DNA from: Sanghuangporus weigelae
Lineage: Eukaryota; Basidiomycota; Agaricomycetes; Hymenochaetales; Hymenochaetaceae
Reading direction: 5' to 3'
Length of the DNA stretch: 64,000 bases
NCBI GenBank assembly: GCA_033182465.1
Contig: CP137322.1
Location: 1,860,001-1,924,000 of the forward strand
Shown: piece by piece, positions 41,201 through 51,225 of the stretch
Numbering within the stretch: the stretch's first letter is position 1
Layout of the letters: every line of letters starts with the position of its first letter
The notes under the pieces: model-generated
Database searches by the model: none
What the model saw: the letters and a program-made list of their open reading frames with translations, nothing else
Told to the model about the DNA's origin: nothing
Program-made: the position numbers and the translations under genes

Positions 41201-42964
41201 ACCACCTCGTCTAAAAACACTGGTCCTAACAGTTGTAGAAGAAGGGACTAACTGTGGTTGGCCAAATCGGCCATTTCTCTGATACTGTTCGGATATGCTC
41301 CCGCTTGGTAGGCTACGGTGGGTCAGACCACAACTTCAAGGATAAATGAAGACATTACCGTTCTGCAAGCGAGGGGCTGTAATCGGAATTCTAGACTGGA
41401 GCTGCTAGCTGATCTTCGATGTTTGGAGAGCCGCCCCTTCTCTCCACGATCCTCGTCGTGCGCGCGTTTAGAACGGCTGTTTGATGCCGTTTTTCCCTTG
41501 AGAGTGCAGAGGATGTAAAACAGAATGTCCTTGCGCAGATCATCTGGTTTGACTGACCCATCGACTTGCCGAAGGAAAGCGTAATTGTTGGAGACGATCC
41601 CGGATATGTAATTGTTGATCGACCTGAAGGACTCAACCTCGTCGTCATCTGCCTTGCTTCGGATGCTGTTACTTTTCGTGGCGGAGGATCTATCGAAGGC
41701 AAGGATAGCCCGTATGGATTCATCGAAGATATGAGATCCTTGGACGGCCATCTTTCGGATGAGACGAAACAAGGCATGTTCGATCTGTAATCGCAACTCA
41801 TCCTCCGAGCGTGAGAGGTAACATAAGGCCTTGTACAATGAGTCAAGTATGCCAGAGAGGGGGAAGATGATCACTGACTTCTGCTATCTCGTGTAGCTGC
41901 GTCTTTCTGGCAACGGAATCGTTCGTCACTCGCTTGTCACACACAAGCGAAAATGGAGAGAATGCCACTGCAAAATATATTGCTCGCAGAAGATCGCCTT
42001 CGGACAAGGTACTAAGCAGATGGCGCAATGCTTCTGATGGTCTCTTCCGCAACAACTCGGCCCTAATGTGGTGGTCAGACAAGGGTTAGATAAGTTCGTT
42101 ACCACTTCCTGAGAAACACACTTCACGGTGACAAGCTCGCTCTGCGGGACACCGCGTTTGGTCATTTGCTGGGGCTGGTGAAGCAAATCAGTGAGGATTC
42201 TTGTCTATCTTGGATCGAATTCGCACCAGTGTTAGAGCATATAGACCAAGGCTGGCCAAACAGAAATTATGTTTGACGGTGGCATAGAAAAGATAATCGT
42301 CCGAGCTGCATACGTCCGTTGCTAGAGCGCTCTGGCCTGTGGGACTAGACGGACGCATACATGCATCATCTGTGGCGACTATAGCGAGTGAGGACAGGGC
42401 CGTTTGCCCGGTTTGGTTGCTGACTATGGGTCTGCTGGCAGCTCGTGTAAAGGCTTCATCCAATCGACTTAAAGTTGTCTGCCACTCATCTCCAGAGATG
42501 AGCCAACACTTCACGTTCGAACTCATTCGTTCTGGTCGAGAGATGGGAAGTGTCGGGGGCCTGTGGATGGAGCTCCCAAAGGCAACATAGGAAAACTTGA
42601 TCCTGTCGCAGACAGCCATCTGTAACATGGCATGCAAAAAGGGCGGAGCATCTGCTCTGGCGAATCGGTCCCTCTGGCTGAAGGCACAGTCAGCGATAGG
42701 CCTCTTTGGCGAGACATTCTGCAGCATCTCCTTGATCATCTCTTCCTCTAGACGGCAAGAACGGCCTTCGAGATGTCCGATCTGCTTTACTTTGATACGC
42801 TGATCACAGAACCAATGAATGCTACGACCTGCTCTCGTTACGTTGTACAGCCTGAACTTGGAGACGTCCAAGTCCGCTTGTCTCTGAGTGTAGCATTTAT
42901 TCAGATCTTGTGTGAGTAGAACAGAAAGGAAGCGCTGGATATCGTCACCTTTTGTTGTGGACAT
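38238..42964 (-). CDS. Omega-2: large nuclear-type protein, unknown family (paralogue of omega-1)
   Basis: ATG 42964 (MSTTKGDDIQRFLSVLL) to stop 38238, many exons. The N-terminal half holds PPFLHAMLQMAVCDRIKF, YATVKHNFCLASLGLYALTL and DLLRAIYFAVAFSPFSLV, then a basic Ser-rich stretch (SKRAHDEDRGEKGRLSKHRR). After an intron that contains a 1.5-kb solo LTR the frame continues (VRLTRRFKDLVSPMPKHELV) into the C-terminal half (TPSGLCTYIAPLIGSVRVYL, GTPYFILHEEDCLAIKVNFYC, LALLVHHVDQLQPRLSV). Donor ACG|GTAATG and acceptor TTTCAG are phase 0. No known domain is recognised. It looks intact apart from the LTR in the intron. A coiled-coil gene lies 90 bp upstream on the same strand. Confidence 0.65.
39693..41231 (+). 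mobile_element. Solo LTR, 1539 bp, in an intron of omega-2
   Basis: Runs TGTTACGAAAATTG...GGTCCTAACA with 5-bp direct repeats GTTGT on both sides (39688-39692 and 41232-41236). A TATTTAAG box at 40982 is placed as an LTR promoter, with R/U5-like sequence after it. No primer-binding site, polypurine tract or second LTR is present. It carries a long sense ORF before the TATA box, like the unrelated chromovirus LTR in this window. Confidence 0.65.
39717..40628 (+). CDS. LTR-resident ORF, 303 aa (solo LTR)
   Basis: ATG 39717, open for 303 codons, starting MRRGLNFTHRVAMPNQDYFE and ending ITISPMIED. It holds VCANCYLAYQRSWVLAEWLM and a C-terminal helical, charged part (EEAIERLMQAWRASEPG). No family is recognised. 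It lies 24 bp from the LTR start and ends about 350 bp before the LTR's TATA box. I cannot show homology to the 213-aa LTR ORF, but the position is equivalent. Confidence 0.4.
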   Translation: MRRGLNFTHRVAMPNQDYFERLLRQNSGGDSRVANHGSSGEDTEDSNDLQLGLTNMHIGHTPPPERSLAAMEERNVARYTELLQRRHYRRGATRRFVHESLVCANCYLAYQRSWVLAEWLMKNFTERLVSREAADVKIRHKPGPSERTEDQPLPNHGMSAYDHEVSIWLSDRDVYALKVGVRAWINQHRHQTLCSHTAVEVDWPVYKRPPSDIEHLTEEAIERLMQAWRASEPGVITVDEWNGREHLGQRLRLTTGPGLQLSDIEVAARHRRSVAEYTHSPGEDRQALPISNPDITISPMIED

Positions 42965-43053
42965 TGTGTCTGCAAAGGAGTTGCGAAGTTACGTTTTTAT
43001 ATAATGACACATCACTTTCGACTCAGCCACCATCGATCAAAATCATCTCCAGC

Positions 43054-43669
43054 TTATGATCCCTGCTCTACATGAGATTCAAGAGACTGTATTCTACTGG
43101 CCAAAGTGGCAACTAAGGAGTTAAGATCGGCTATTTCTTTCTTGATCCTTTCCATGTCCTTCTTGACTGACAACATCACCTCCTCTTCCAGGAGCAGCGT
43201 ATTGGCGTTCACACTCAGCTCTAGACATCTGAGGCGCATAGAATCCGTTGAATTGGCTCTCCTGTCCAAGCCGTCCCCTGTCTTGACGGACCTCACGAAC
43301 TAATGGAAAGTATAGTATCAGTGATGAAAATGATGAAAGAATCCAAGTCACTCACCCGTTCCGTGAAGTCCTTGAAGGACTCGTCCTCATCCTCGATGGG
43401 AGTCTTCTTTCTTTTGTTTGGTCTGGACGAAGAACCGGAGCAGGGACCATTCGATTGGGCCTCCACCAACGTGGTGTCAGCAGTCTCGGAGTCCGCATCT
43501 GAATCCTGTAGAAAGAGAGTCAGACGAATACACCCTAAAGTCGACGTGCTTTGTACTAACGGAACTGACAAGGAACAGGTTAGATATATACTCCAGCTAA
43601 GAAAGAAACATCCTACATTACAATTGTTGCTGCACGCTTTTTAGTTTGCGCTTTAGATTGGATGTCCAT
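43054..43669 (-). CDS. Small coiled-coil protein with nuclear signal, 147 aa
   Basis: Exons 43622-43669, 43356-43505 and 43054-43299, all phase 0. MDIQSKAQTKKRAATI is followed by an acidic stretch, a nuclear-signal-like RPNKRKKTP and a C-terminal coiled coil (KKDMERIKKEIADLNSLVAT, RIQSLESHV). The first intron is about 116 nt; a 61-nt alternative acceptor leads to a stop. It ends 90 bp before omega-2 on the same strand, so the two may be co-expressed. The layout (basic stretch, then coiled coil at the very end) is shared with the divergent gene at 44.3-44.8 kb. Confidence 0.5.
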
Positions 43670-44346
43670 ATTACTGTTGGACGAGAGCAAGAGCAAGTAC
43701 GACTCCACTTCTCCCTCCACTTATAGCTACTCATCTGTTCTGAATAAGGGAGTGGTGTCTCACGCTACACTTGCTTCTTCGTCTCTTGTCCCGCACAATG
43801 CGACATGACCTCTGACTTGCTTCTTCATCCACAACATGAGCACCACCATCGAAAACACTAATTCTGCCAGTGTTCCGAAATCCCATAGTGTCAGGAGTCA
43901 CTATTACAGTAACGAAAAGGCAATTATGATGATGAAGGATACGGTACACCGCAGGGAAGATATCACAGAGAAGCGGAATGAGTGAACGACTTCTTTCGAA
44001 ACTTCTTTAAACACGAGTTTGAACGTTTTATTTGCAGAGTTTTCGCCGCGCTTCAGATTCCTCGTGAAGATGTTCTAGCCGAGGGAAACACTGTCTCCGT
44101 AAGTCGGTCAAACCTTCCTATATGCGCTGCAATTCTGACACGGTGTCCATGACAGGGATCCACCCATGCATCAGAGGTGTCGGAGCCTCGTTTTGATGAA
44201 ACTGTAAAAGATGCCGCCTCAGTGAGTTGATCAAACCTTCCTATATGCGCTGCACTGACTCTGACATGCCGCCACCTCTGAAAGGGATCTGCGGAACCAT
44301 GCCTCCCCATCCCAGTGAGCTGACCTGACGTTCCTGTATGCGTCAG

Positions 44347-44828
44347 GATTCTAATCCAGCACCGGAAGAAATCCAAGAAGAGCAGGAAACGGGACAATAA
44401 TAACATAAGTCTACGAGAAGTAAGTACATTAATATTTTTAAGCATACATATCTCGCCATTGAGTTTCATTAATTGGAAAGCTCTGTCTGGCCATCCTTAA
44501 TGGTCAGAAGGGCGAAATCCACTACGAGAACATCCTGGTCAGGCAACTAACCATTATAGAAGGATTGTTCTATGCCCAAAAGCTAGAGAGAATGTTGAAG
44601 GGAGGATCAGTGAACAAATCTGAAACCGCCCGACTTGGATCCCTAGATCAAGAGGTGCAGGTACTGACCGATAGCACCCAGAAAGCGGTTTATTCTATAA
44701 AGGGGGAAATTCGGCAACTGACGGACAAGATGGCTTCATTAGAAGAAATGTTAACAGCCTTACAAGGTTCGGTCGAACGTCTTCAGTCTGGTTCAGCCAC
44801 GGTCCGGTCTCACAGAATTGAGTATTGA
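44347..44828 (+). CDS. Small coiled-coil protein with basic stretch (5' exons unresolved)
   Basis: The exon at 44347-44418 encodes IQHRKKSKKSRKRDNNN, a strong nuclear-type basic cluster. A phase-0 GTAAGT intron joins it to LCLAILNGQKGEIHYENILV and a C-terminal coiled coil (EVQVLTDSTQKAVYSIKGEI, MASLEEMLTALQGSVERL). Upstream exons likely lie at 44040-44310, between intron-like segments that resemble each other. It is divergently placed from the coiled-coil gene at 43.1-43.7 kb and may be its paralogue. Confidence 0.4.
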
Positions 44829-44851
44829 TGCTGTCGGTCTGCCCTGTGTCA

Positions 44852-45102
44852 TGTTCTGCTTCCTCTTCCTTTGACCAGCTTCGGAATAAGCTCTCGAAAC
44901 TTACTGTCCATATCATCAGTGTCAAGCCTTCTGCCTCGCGTCGTGCTCCCTTCATCTTCCTTTGATCATGCTGTCTGGTCTGTCGTGTTCTGCTTCCTCT
45001 TCCTTTGACCAGCTTCGGAATAAGCTCTCGAAACTTACTGTCCATATCATCAGTGTCAAGCCTTCTGCCTCGCGTCGTGCTCCCTTCATCTTCCTTTGAT
45101 CA
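44852..45102. repeat. 134-bp tandem duplication
   Basis: The sequence from TGTTCTGCTTCCTCTTCC to CTTCATCTTCCTTTGATC appears twice with offset 134 bp and almost no difference, so it is a recent duplication. Non-coding. Confidence 0.85.
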
Positions 45103-45258
45103 GCTTCGGAATAAACCACCATGTACTACGTTTCTGTATTTGTATCTGCATGTGCATAGAACTCTATAAACCTACGAAGGAGAACACTGAAGAGTCTGGC
45201 AACTGTCTCCTAGTCTCAAGTAGTATCCCTAATCGTGCACAGTCTAGTTCATTCCAAT

Positions 45259-48200
45259 ATGGCAACGAAGAGAGCCCTACCAAGGATACCCGCCAGCTCC
45301 CGTAAGTCGTGTATTTGTCTGAACAAGACAAGGTCTCAGTAGCTATGGTTGGACAGGTCCAAGGGTCTCCAAGACCAAGGAAACAGCTAACCAAGCCGCT
45401 ATAAAAAAATCGCTCGAAAACGAGCAGCTTCAGACGCTCTTCAGCCAGCTGATGGAAATAGCTTCCAGTGTCCATGTGCTGTCAAAGGCCACGGCAGTGA
45501 ACCGTGAGCTGCTACTCCGAACCTACACGGACGTCTGGGATCCCAATGGTCTTTGCGGTAAAGAACTCGATTAGTCCGTCTCTTTTTAGTCCATTGGTTT
45601 ATTTTTACTATCTTAGATCGGGTATGCCGGTTCCTCTGGAACTATGGTACAAACGCGGTGGGAAGAACCAGGAAACTGTCTGTAGACAACAAGCTACATG
45701 TTACCACTCGCAGTCTTCTGAGTGTCCGCTGGGGTTTGCTCTTCCTCGTGAGTCTTTGCAAATGCTTTAATGTTTATTCCGTACAACTTAGCTCTTGTGT
45801 TAAAGATGGTCAGTTACTCCAGCTACGCTGATGTTGCGGTACGAGCAGAATGGGCGGGGGAGACTTACAAGGTACCCACAGTACTATCTCAAGCCATCCG
45901 TGTACGTGTACATGTCTTAACGGTCTATGTCCAGCAAATCAGGGCCATACAGGCTCTGTACGACATACCCAGGGGTAAAGCCTCAGAGCGCAAAGTCCTA
46001 GGCATTCTGGAGGTCAGTTACCTCATACAAGAGGTCTTGACGGATCCCATTGATGCGACCAACGTCAGTATCGTAAAATCCTGTCTATCTTCATTCTGTA
46101 CTTGCTGATGAATGATGGTACCATAGGCAATACAACGAGCGCTACTACTAGTGCAATTCCTCCTTATTGGCCATAGACCGGGTTCGGTCCTTAAGGATAG
46201 AATATACAAGGAAAACGTGTTCAAATTCCAAGTAGTTCTTTCCTTCTCTTCTTACACAGAATCGGCTTCTTACTTCGGTCCATGCTCTAGAATATTCAAT
46301 TAATAAGAGAAGGGCCAGCTGCCTCAATGGACTTTAGTGTCATCGTCGTCCTGGATACTTTCAAAGGTTTCCGTGAGTATGACAAAGTCACAGTCCGGTA
46401 CTGGGTGCGCTCTTCACGTAATCCTGAAAACATCCACCTGGATTATCCATTACTTCTAATTGTCTGGGCCCTGCGGATTGGGGCCTTTCGGGACCATTCC
46501 TCCTTGGAGAGTTTTCTGAAAGGAGAGGAGAGGCACGTGGAGTGGAAGGAGGAATTTAAGGAGAAGCCCGTGTTTCGAAACACTAGTCCTCGAGGCTTCG
46601 GAATTACAGAAGAGCCTATGTCGTTCCTTAGCTGGAGCAGCTGGTTCAAGAATCTGTTGCAAAAGGCTGGTTTCTCGGGTCAGTCTTTCTGTCTTAGTTC
46701 TTGTTCTGATCTGAACATCTTTGATGTAGATGAAGGTATCAGCGCCTACTCCTTCCGATATCACTACGCTCAGACGTTGAAGGGCATGGAAGATGCAAAC
46801 GATGTGAGAAGAGCCATGGGCCATCGTGTCGAGAGCCACACTCTCGAAAGCCATTACGATAGGGGGAATGAATCCATCGATTTTACGGGGAGGATCTTAG
46901 GAGAGCAGGTCCAGGATAAGGTGATAATCAAGATGAGGGAATCAGTCGCAGCTTACAGATGCGCTCATAGCTTTCTCTTCTCTGTTATAATGTCAATGAA
47001 ATTGGCTCTCGCACTGTAGACTATCGGAGGAGAAGCGAAAGATGAATGCTATTCCACTTCATGAGGCTATCGATATAGACGAGCACCTCAAGAGTCTGGT
47101 CGAGCTGAGAGACAAATTGATGGGTCTCTTGGAGAAGAGGGAAGAAGGAGAAGAAGAAGAAGCGGACGAGGAGGCCTGGAAACAGTATCTGGCGTGTACT
47201 TCTTATCTGGTTCGCCTTTCTAATCTCATCTTCTTTCTTTCAGCGGGATGGGGATGTAGTGGACGATAGCATGACGCTACAGGCATACGCTATAGCTATT
47301 GACTGTGCTGTGAGGAAGAGATATCAACTCGTGAAGCGAAGAATCTATAGGGAGACACTCTATGCTGCTTGTGAAGAATTGAAACAAAAAATGACTCTGG
47401 CCGACTATGATAGCGCCATTCGTAGTGGTTTGCAGGTAGCAAGCCAGGTGATCCAAATGGTCATCAATCAAGCACGGGAAGTTACTGCTCCAGAAAGCCA
47501 GGGAGATAACAACGCAGAAGGATTCGTGGCTGTGGAGGAGCTTCCCTACAACCTTGACCGTCCAGGGGACCAGGATGAAACGGACCTGCAGGACAAACTA
47601 GGAGCTCAGCGCAAGGCTTTTCTAAAGTGAGTCTCAAACACATCAACTCTATCTCGCTTGCTCAAGCTCTAGAACCAGAGGTCTGGTTGACTTACAGTCA
47701 GCCCCAAAAAAACAGATTTATTGCGACAAGTGTCTCGTAAATCCCTACATGCCCGCGGTTTATCGGCAGGGTGCTTTCAAAGACCCGTCCCGCCTGAAGG
47801 ATCACCAAAACTCTCGTAAATATTTTTTATCTCTCCCTCTTGGCTCCTTCTGATCGTCGACTTCAGTTCTTCATAAATACCAAGCCGCTCACAATCTGTA
47901 TTTTTTTATTCGCTTGAATGTCCAAGGAAACCAGGAAATGTATAGTGAGTCGAGCAAACTTGACTTGAATGGAGAAGAGATGACAGAGTCCATTGTTAGA
48001 TGAGACGACACATTGGTGGAAATGTCTATACTGTCGGGGAGGATTCCGTTTCAAGCCACTTGTCCTTCACCTCGACGACGAGCATGTAAAGAAGGAAGAT
48101 ACAAAGTTACCACCAGAACTAGCTGGCCTGGTAAGGGCTGCCGCGGCCGAGGTACGCAGCTTACCCAACGAAGAGGCCAAGATTATCTCCCCATCATTTG

Positions 48201-48448
48201 TCTCATTGAAGAGCCGAGAGCAGAAGGTCGCAAGGGAGAGTTGGCCGTTCTTAGAGGACTTGACAAAGGACAAGATTTTCGACTTTGCGAGTATTTCATC
48301 CCCTTCACAAATGGAACGATCTGCAAGAGATTTCCGGAATGATTGGCTCATCCAGAGAGTGGGAGAGGCTTGTCCCAGGGACTTCCTTCATACCGCAGCG
48401 GAAATCGCCCGAGCAAGAGAGATACCAGTACCTGAAATGTTTATATAG
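45259..48448 (+). CDS. DUF3435-like tyrosine recombinase (captain/Crypton type)
   Basis: A multi-exon gene from ATG 45259 (MATKRALPRIPASS) to stop 48446. The N-terminal part has ENEQLQTLFSQLMEIASSVH and LLLRTYTDVWDP. The catalytic part has FLLIGHRPGSVLKDR (box I Arg), YSFRYHYAQTLKG (box II Arg), DVRRAMGHRVESHTLESHY (His and likely nucleophilic Tyr) and RILGEQ. A helical region follows, then a C2H2-like finger (WKCLYCRGGF...HLDDEHVKKE) and a C-terminal domain ending PVPEMFI. This order fits DUF3435 proteins, the tyrosine recombinases that mobilise Starship elements in ascomycetes. Not every exon boundary near 45.9-46.3 and 46.9-47.05 kb is settled. No inactivating change was seen. Confidence 0.55.
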
Positions 48449-48575
48449 GACACGCTTATGGCTTATCATTTCAACTGATGTACACCTCATTCGTGTTATT
48501 GCTATGACACAGATTATCATCGTTTTTTTTCCTATTCAAATAAGAGTCGAGTCGCACATAGAATCCGGGAGTGAA

Positions 48576-48632
48576 TATGAGTAGTTCAAGTATGTCAAGT
48601 TGAGATTCAATCGTGAGATAGTCATGTGACAG
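48576..48632. repeat. Right copy of bracketing repeat (DUF262 5'-flank part)
   Basis: GAATATGAGTAGTTCAAGTATG, interrupted by about 10 extra bases, then CGTGAGATAGTCATGTGAC. It matches 5016-5060 in the same orientation but here has no DUF262 gene beside it. Confidence 0.75.
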
Positions 48633-49248
48633 TGCCGCATTTGGAAGGCGACCACTCCGCATTTAGAAATGACCAGTCTACCGGATTGCTCTCTTTCAGT
48701 GGCTTCATATCATCATTAGAAAAAAAGCTTTTGCTTCTAATTACATAATCATGACAATTACAAATGACAGGCGAGTGTACTATCCGATATACTAACCCGG
48801 ACCACTGAATATATTATCCAAAGTGGTCTATGCAATCCTACTTTACACGATCGCCTTATACACAATCCACGTTACATAATACTTATAGGCACATCCTACC
48901 GATGCATTGTCATTCATTCGAATCACTCATTAGCGCAACTGAAGTGTGTCTCATTCGTGTATCGCTCACAAACAAGTCTTCCTTTCAGCGCTGCAGTACT
49001 GTCATTAATGGATCCATTGCAAAGTAGGGGATGGTGGTGGTAAGAAGAAGACAAGTACCAGGATTTGAAGTCATAAGTCCGACAACAAATGGCGCCTTGC
49101 ATGGCCGCATAGATTCAACTTACTATTAATATTGCAAGGACCGTAACAGATGATTATTTTATTTCGTCGTTACACATCTTCATTAGTCTTGATTCCCACT
49201 TCTAAAATGACAACCTCAGAGCATCCCGGTTTATGTACCACCAGAATG
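48633..49248. other. Intergenic, no gene supported
   Basis: AT-rich, about 0.6 kb. Short ORFs only, none with motifs. Confidence 0.5.
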
Positions 49249-50926
49249 TCAATGACCTTGAATGCTTTCAAGATATGCAAAACCTCTTGCCACTTCCTCG
49301 TCAGGATGAGTCGCCCATACCCAGTCCCACTGACTCTGAATAACTGGTCCTAACGCGCCATAATGGTCACCGAGTCCCGGATAATTGAACTCGTACATCA
49401 AGCCCGAGTCTCTCGAACTTTGAAGAATAGCGTTGGCCATGGGCCGTCGAACATGCTCATAGGCTCGAAGTACGTGAGCAAGAGTCTCCCGCGTAGCAAG
49501 TGGGCTCCCTAGGAGCTTCGCGAGAACGTACGCATCCTAGTCGCATATGTTCATCGAAAACGTCATCGGATTGAGTGGTGGCATACCTCGATGGCTTGAC
49601 CGGCTCCGGCACCTTGGTGAGGAGCCATGCCATGTGCCTAATTTCACTCAAGTCAAATATCAACTGCACACTGATGCCATTTGCTTACCGCATCTCCCAC
49701 TAATGCAACATTACGAGACACATAAAAGGGGAGAGGCTTCAGCTGATGAATAGCCCATTTTGTAGGTTTTTCAATACACTAAACGTCGTATACGAGACTT
49801 GGTACGTATAAGTTCCATGAATACTTTATAGCATACCTTCAGAAGCGTCTGCACCTCAGGCTCCCAGTCACAGTAGCACTCTTGAACTTCTTCCTTTGAA
49901 CACGGCGTGACCCACGGGCCGCCGAAGACCGTGTTCTCCTTTTCAGGGTCAGAAGTGAGTGCAACGACGTTGACAATGCTGCCTCGCGATATCGAATAGC
50001 TGACAATATGCTGGATGGCATTGAGCAAAACAGGTATATGGTCCCAATGAAACCAACCTTGCTTTTCCCGCAATGCTGGAGCCAGTGACAACTAAGTCAG
50101 AAGCAATGTTCAGAGGATTTATCAAGATGTCCCGTACCATCATGGGTCTTTGCAAAGAAGAATGTAGAGTGCCATCCTTATTTCTTGGCAAACGCCCGAC
50201 AGGTATCAAGGCACGATACGCCATGGTACCAGTAAATGTAGGTTCGATAAGATCGAGGAGCTCTTGTTCGCCGTCGTTCGATAGCACTTGGAAGAGATGG
50301 TTCCTCACTATAGATTTGATTCCGTCGCAACCGATCAATACGTCGCAGATCGCTTTGGAGCCATCATGGAAATCAAGATGAATCTCGTCTCCTTGAACCG
50401 AGTAGGAGGATAGGCGTTTACTGAATGACGCCGCGCCTTCAGGCAGATTATTCACGAAGACATCGAGAAAGTCGGCTCGATGAAATCGAATACAACCGTC
50501 TAGAGATTCATAGATTAGGGAGAGAAAACTCAACGACAGTGTACATACGAGGCACTTCAACGAGATGAAAACGGAAACCCTCCGACGGTTGATCCGATTT
50601 TCTGTAGTCAAAACCCACGCCTAAGCAAGAGATGTGTTATAAAAGGTAGTTTCCAGAGCGCCGCGGCTCCAGCTTACCAAGTGAGCTGTCCGGAGGAGCG
50701 TGCGCGATCTTGGAGAATTCCTCAGATAGACCCATAAGTTCAAGAATTGTCCACGTCCTTGTCCAAATCATAACTCCAGCGCCTATCTCCTTGAAACGTT
50801 CTGCAGCCTCGTAGACATGGAAATCTACATTAGCGTACTTCGACAGCGCAACTGCCAGGCACAGTCCACTGATACCTCCACCACTACAAATGACGTCGTC
50901 ATTTTCCGTTAGTCGATTCAACTGCA
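49249..50926 (-). CDS. FAD-dependent aromatic monooxygenase (salicylate hydroxylase-like)
   Basis: Exons rebuilt from 50926 down to 49249. The N-terminal dinucleotide-binding site is SGGGISGLCLAVALSKY with VDFHVYEAAERFKEIGAGV, then VGFDYRKSDQPSEGFRFHL, the DG motif region DVLIGCDGIKSIVRNHL, GPWVTPCSKEE and the second FAD motif NVALVGDA plus AHGMAPHQGAGAGQAIEDAY, which is split by an intron. An 18-nt exon (HCGKSK) joins MM to HIVSYSISRG. All family hallmarks are present, so it is probably active; it would hydroxylate an aromatic acid with NAD(P)H. The exact start is uncertain (ATG 50926 is the best one visible). A decayed piece of this gene lies at 5.1 kb. Confidence 0.8.
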
Positions 50927-50949
50927 TCCCGCACGTACCAGATTGCCAC

Positions 50950-51225
50950 GCGCAGTTTTTGTTCCATCCACAAACTCCCAGATCCAAGTCGATTTTCCAG
51001 CCTGAGTCCGCACGTACTTAGTGTACTGTGAAAGCTCATGAGGGGCAATAGGCTTTTGATAGGAAGACGTTGTGGGAACGCTGAATCTATTATGGTCCCA
51101 AAGATAAGCGGTACTCCGCGAGACTGATCAACTCGAACGGATATTTCATGGACAACAACATCATGATCAGTTGTGAGTCCATTTACGTGTCTGTGATCGG
51201 AGTCCTCAGGAGTGGTCAAAGCCAA
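50950..51225 (-). CDS. Possible small gene or 5' exon, unknown
   Basis: Open frames such as ALTTPEDSDHRHVNGLTTDH and, in another frame, KYVRTQAGKSTWIWEFVDG run toward the monooxygenase start. It could be a separate gene or an extended 5' region. No family is recognised. Confidence 0.2.
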
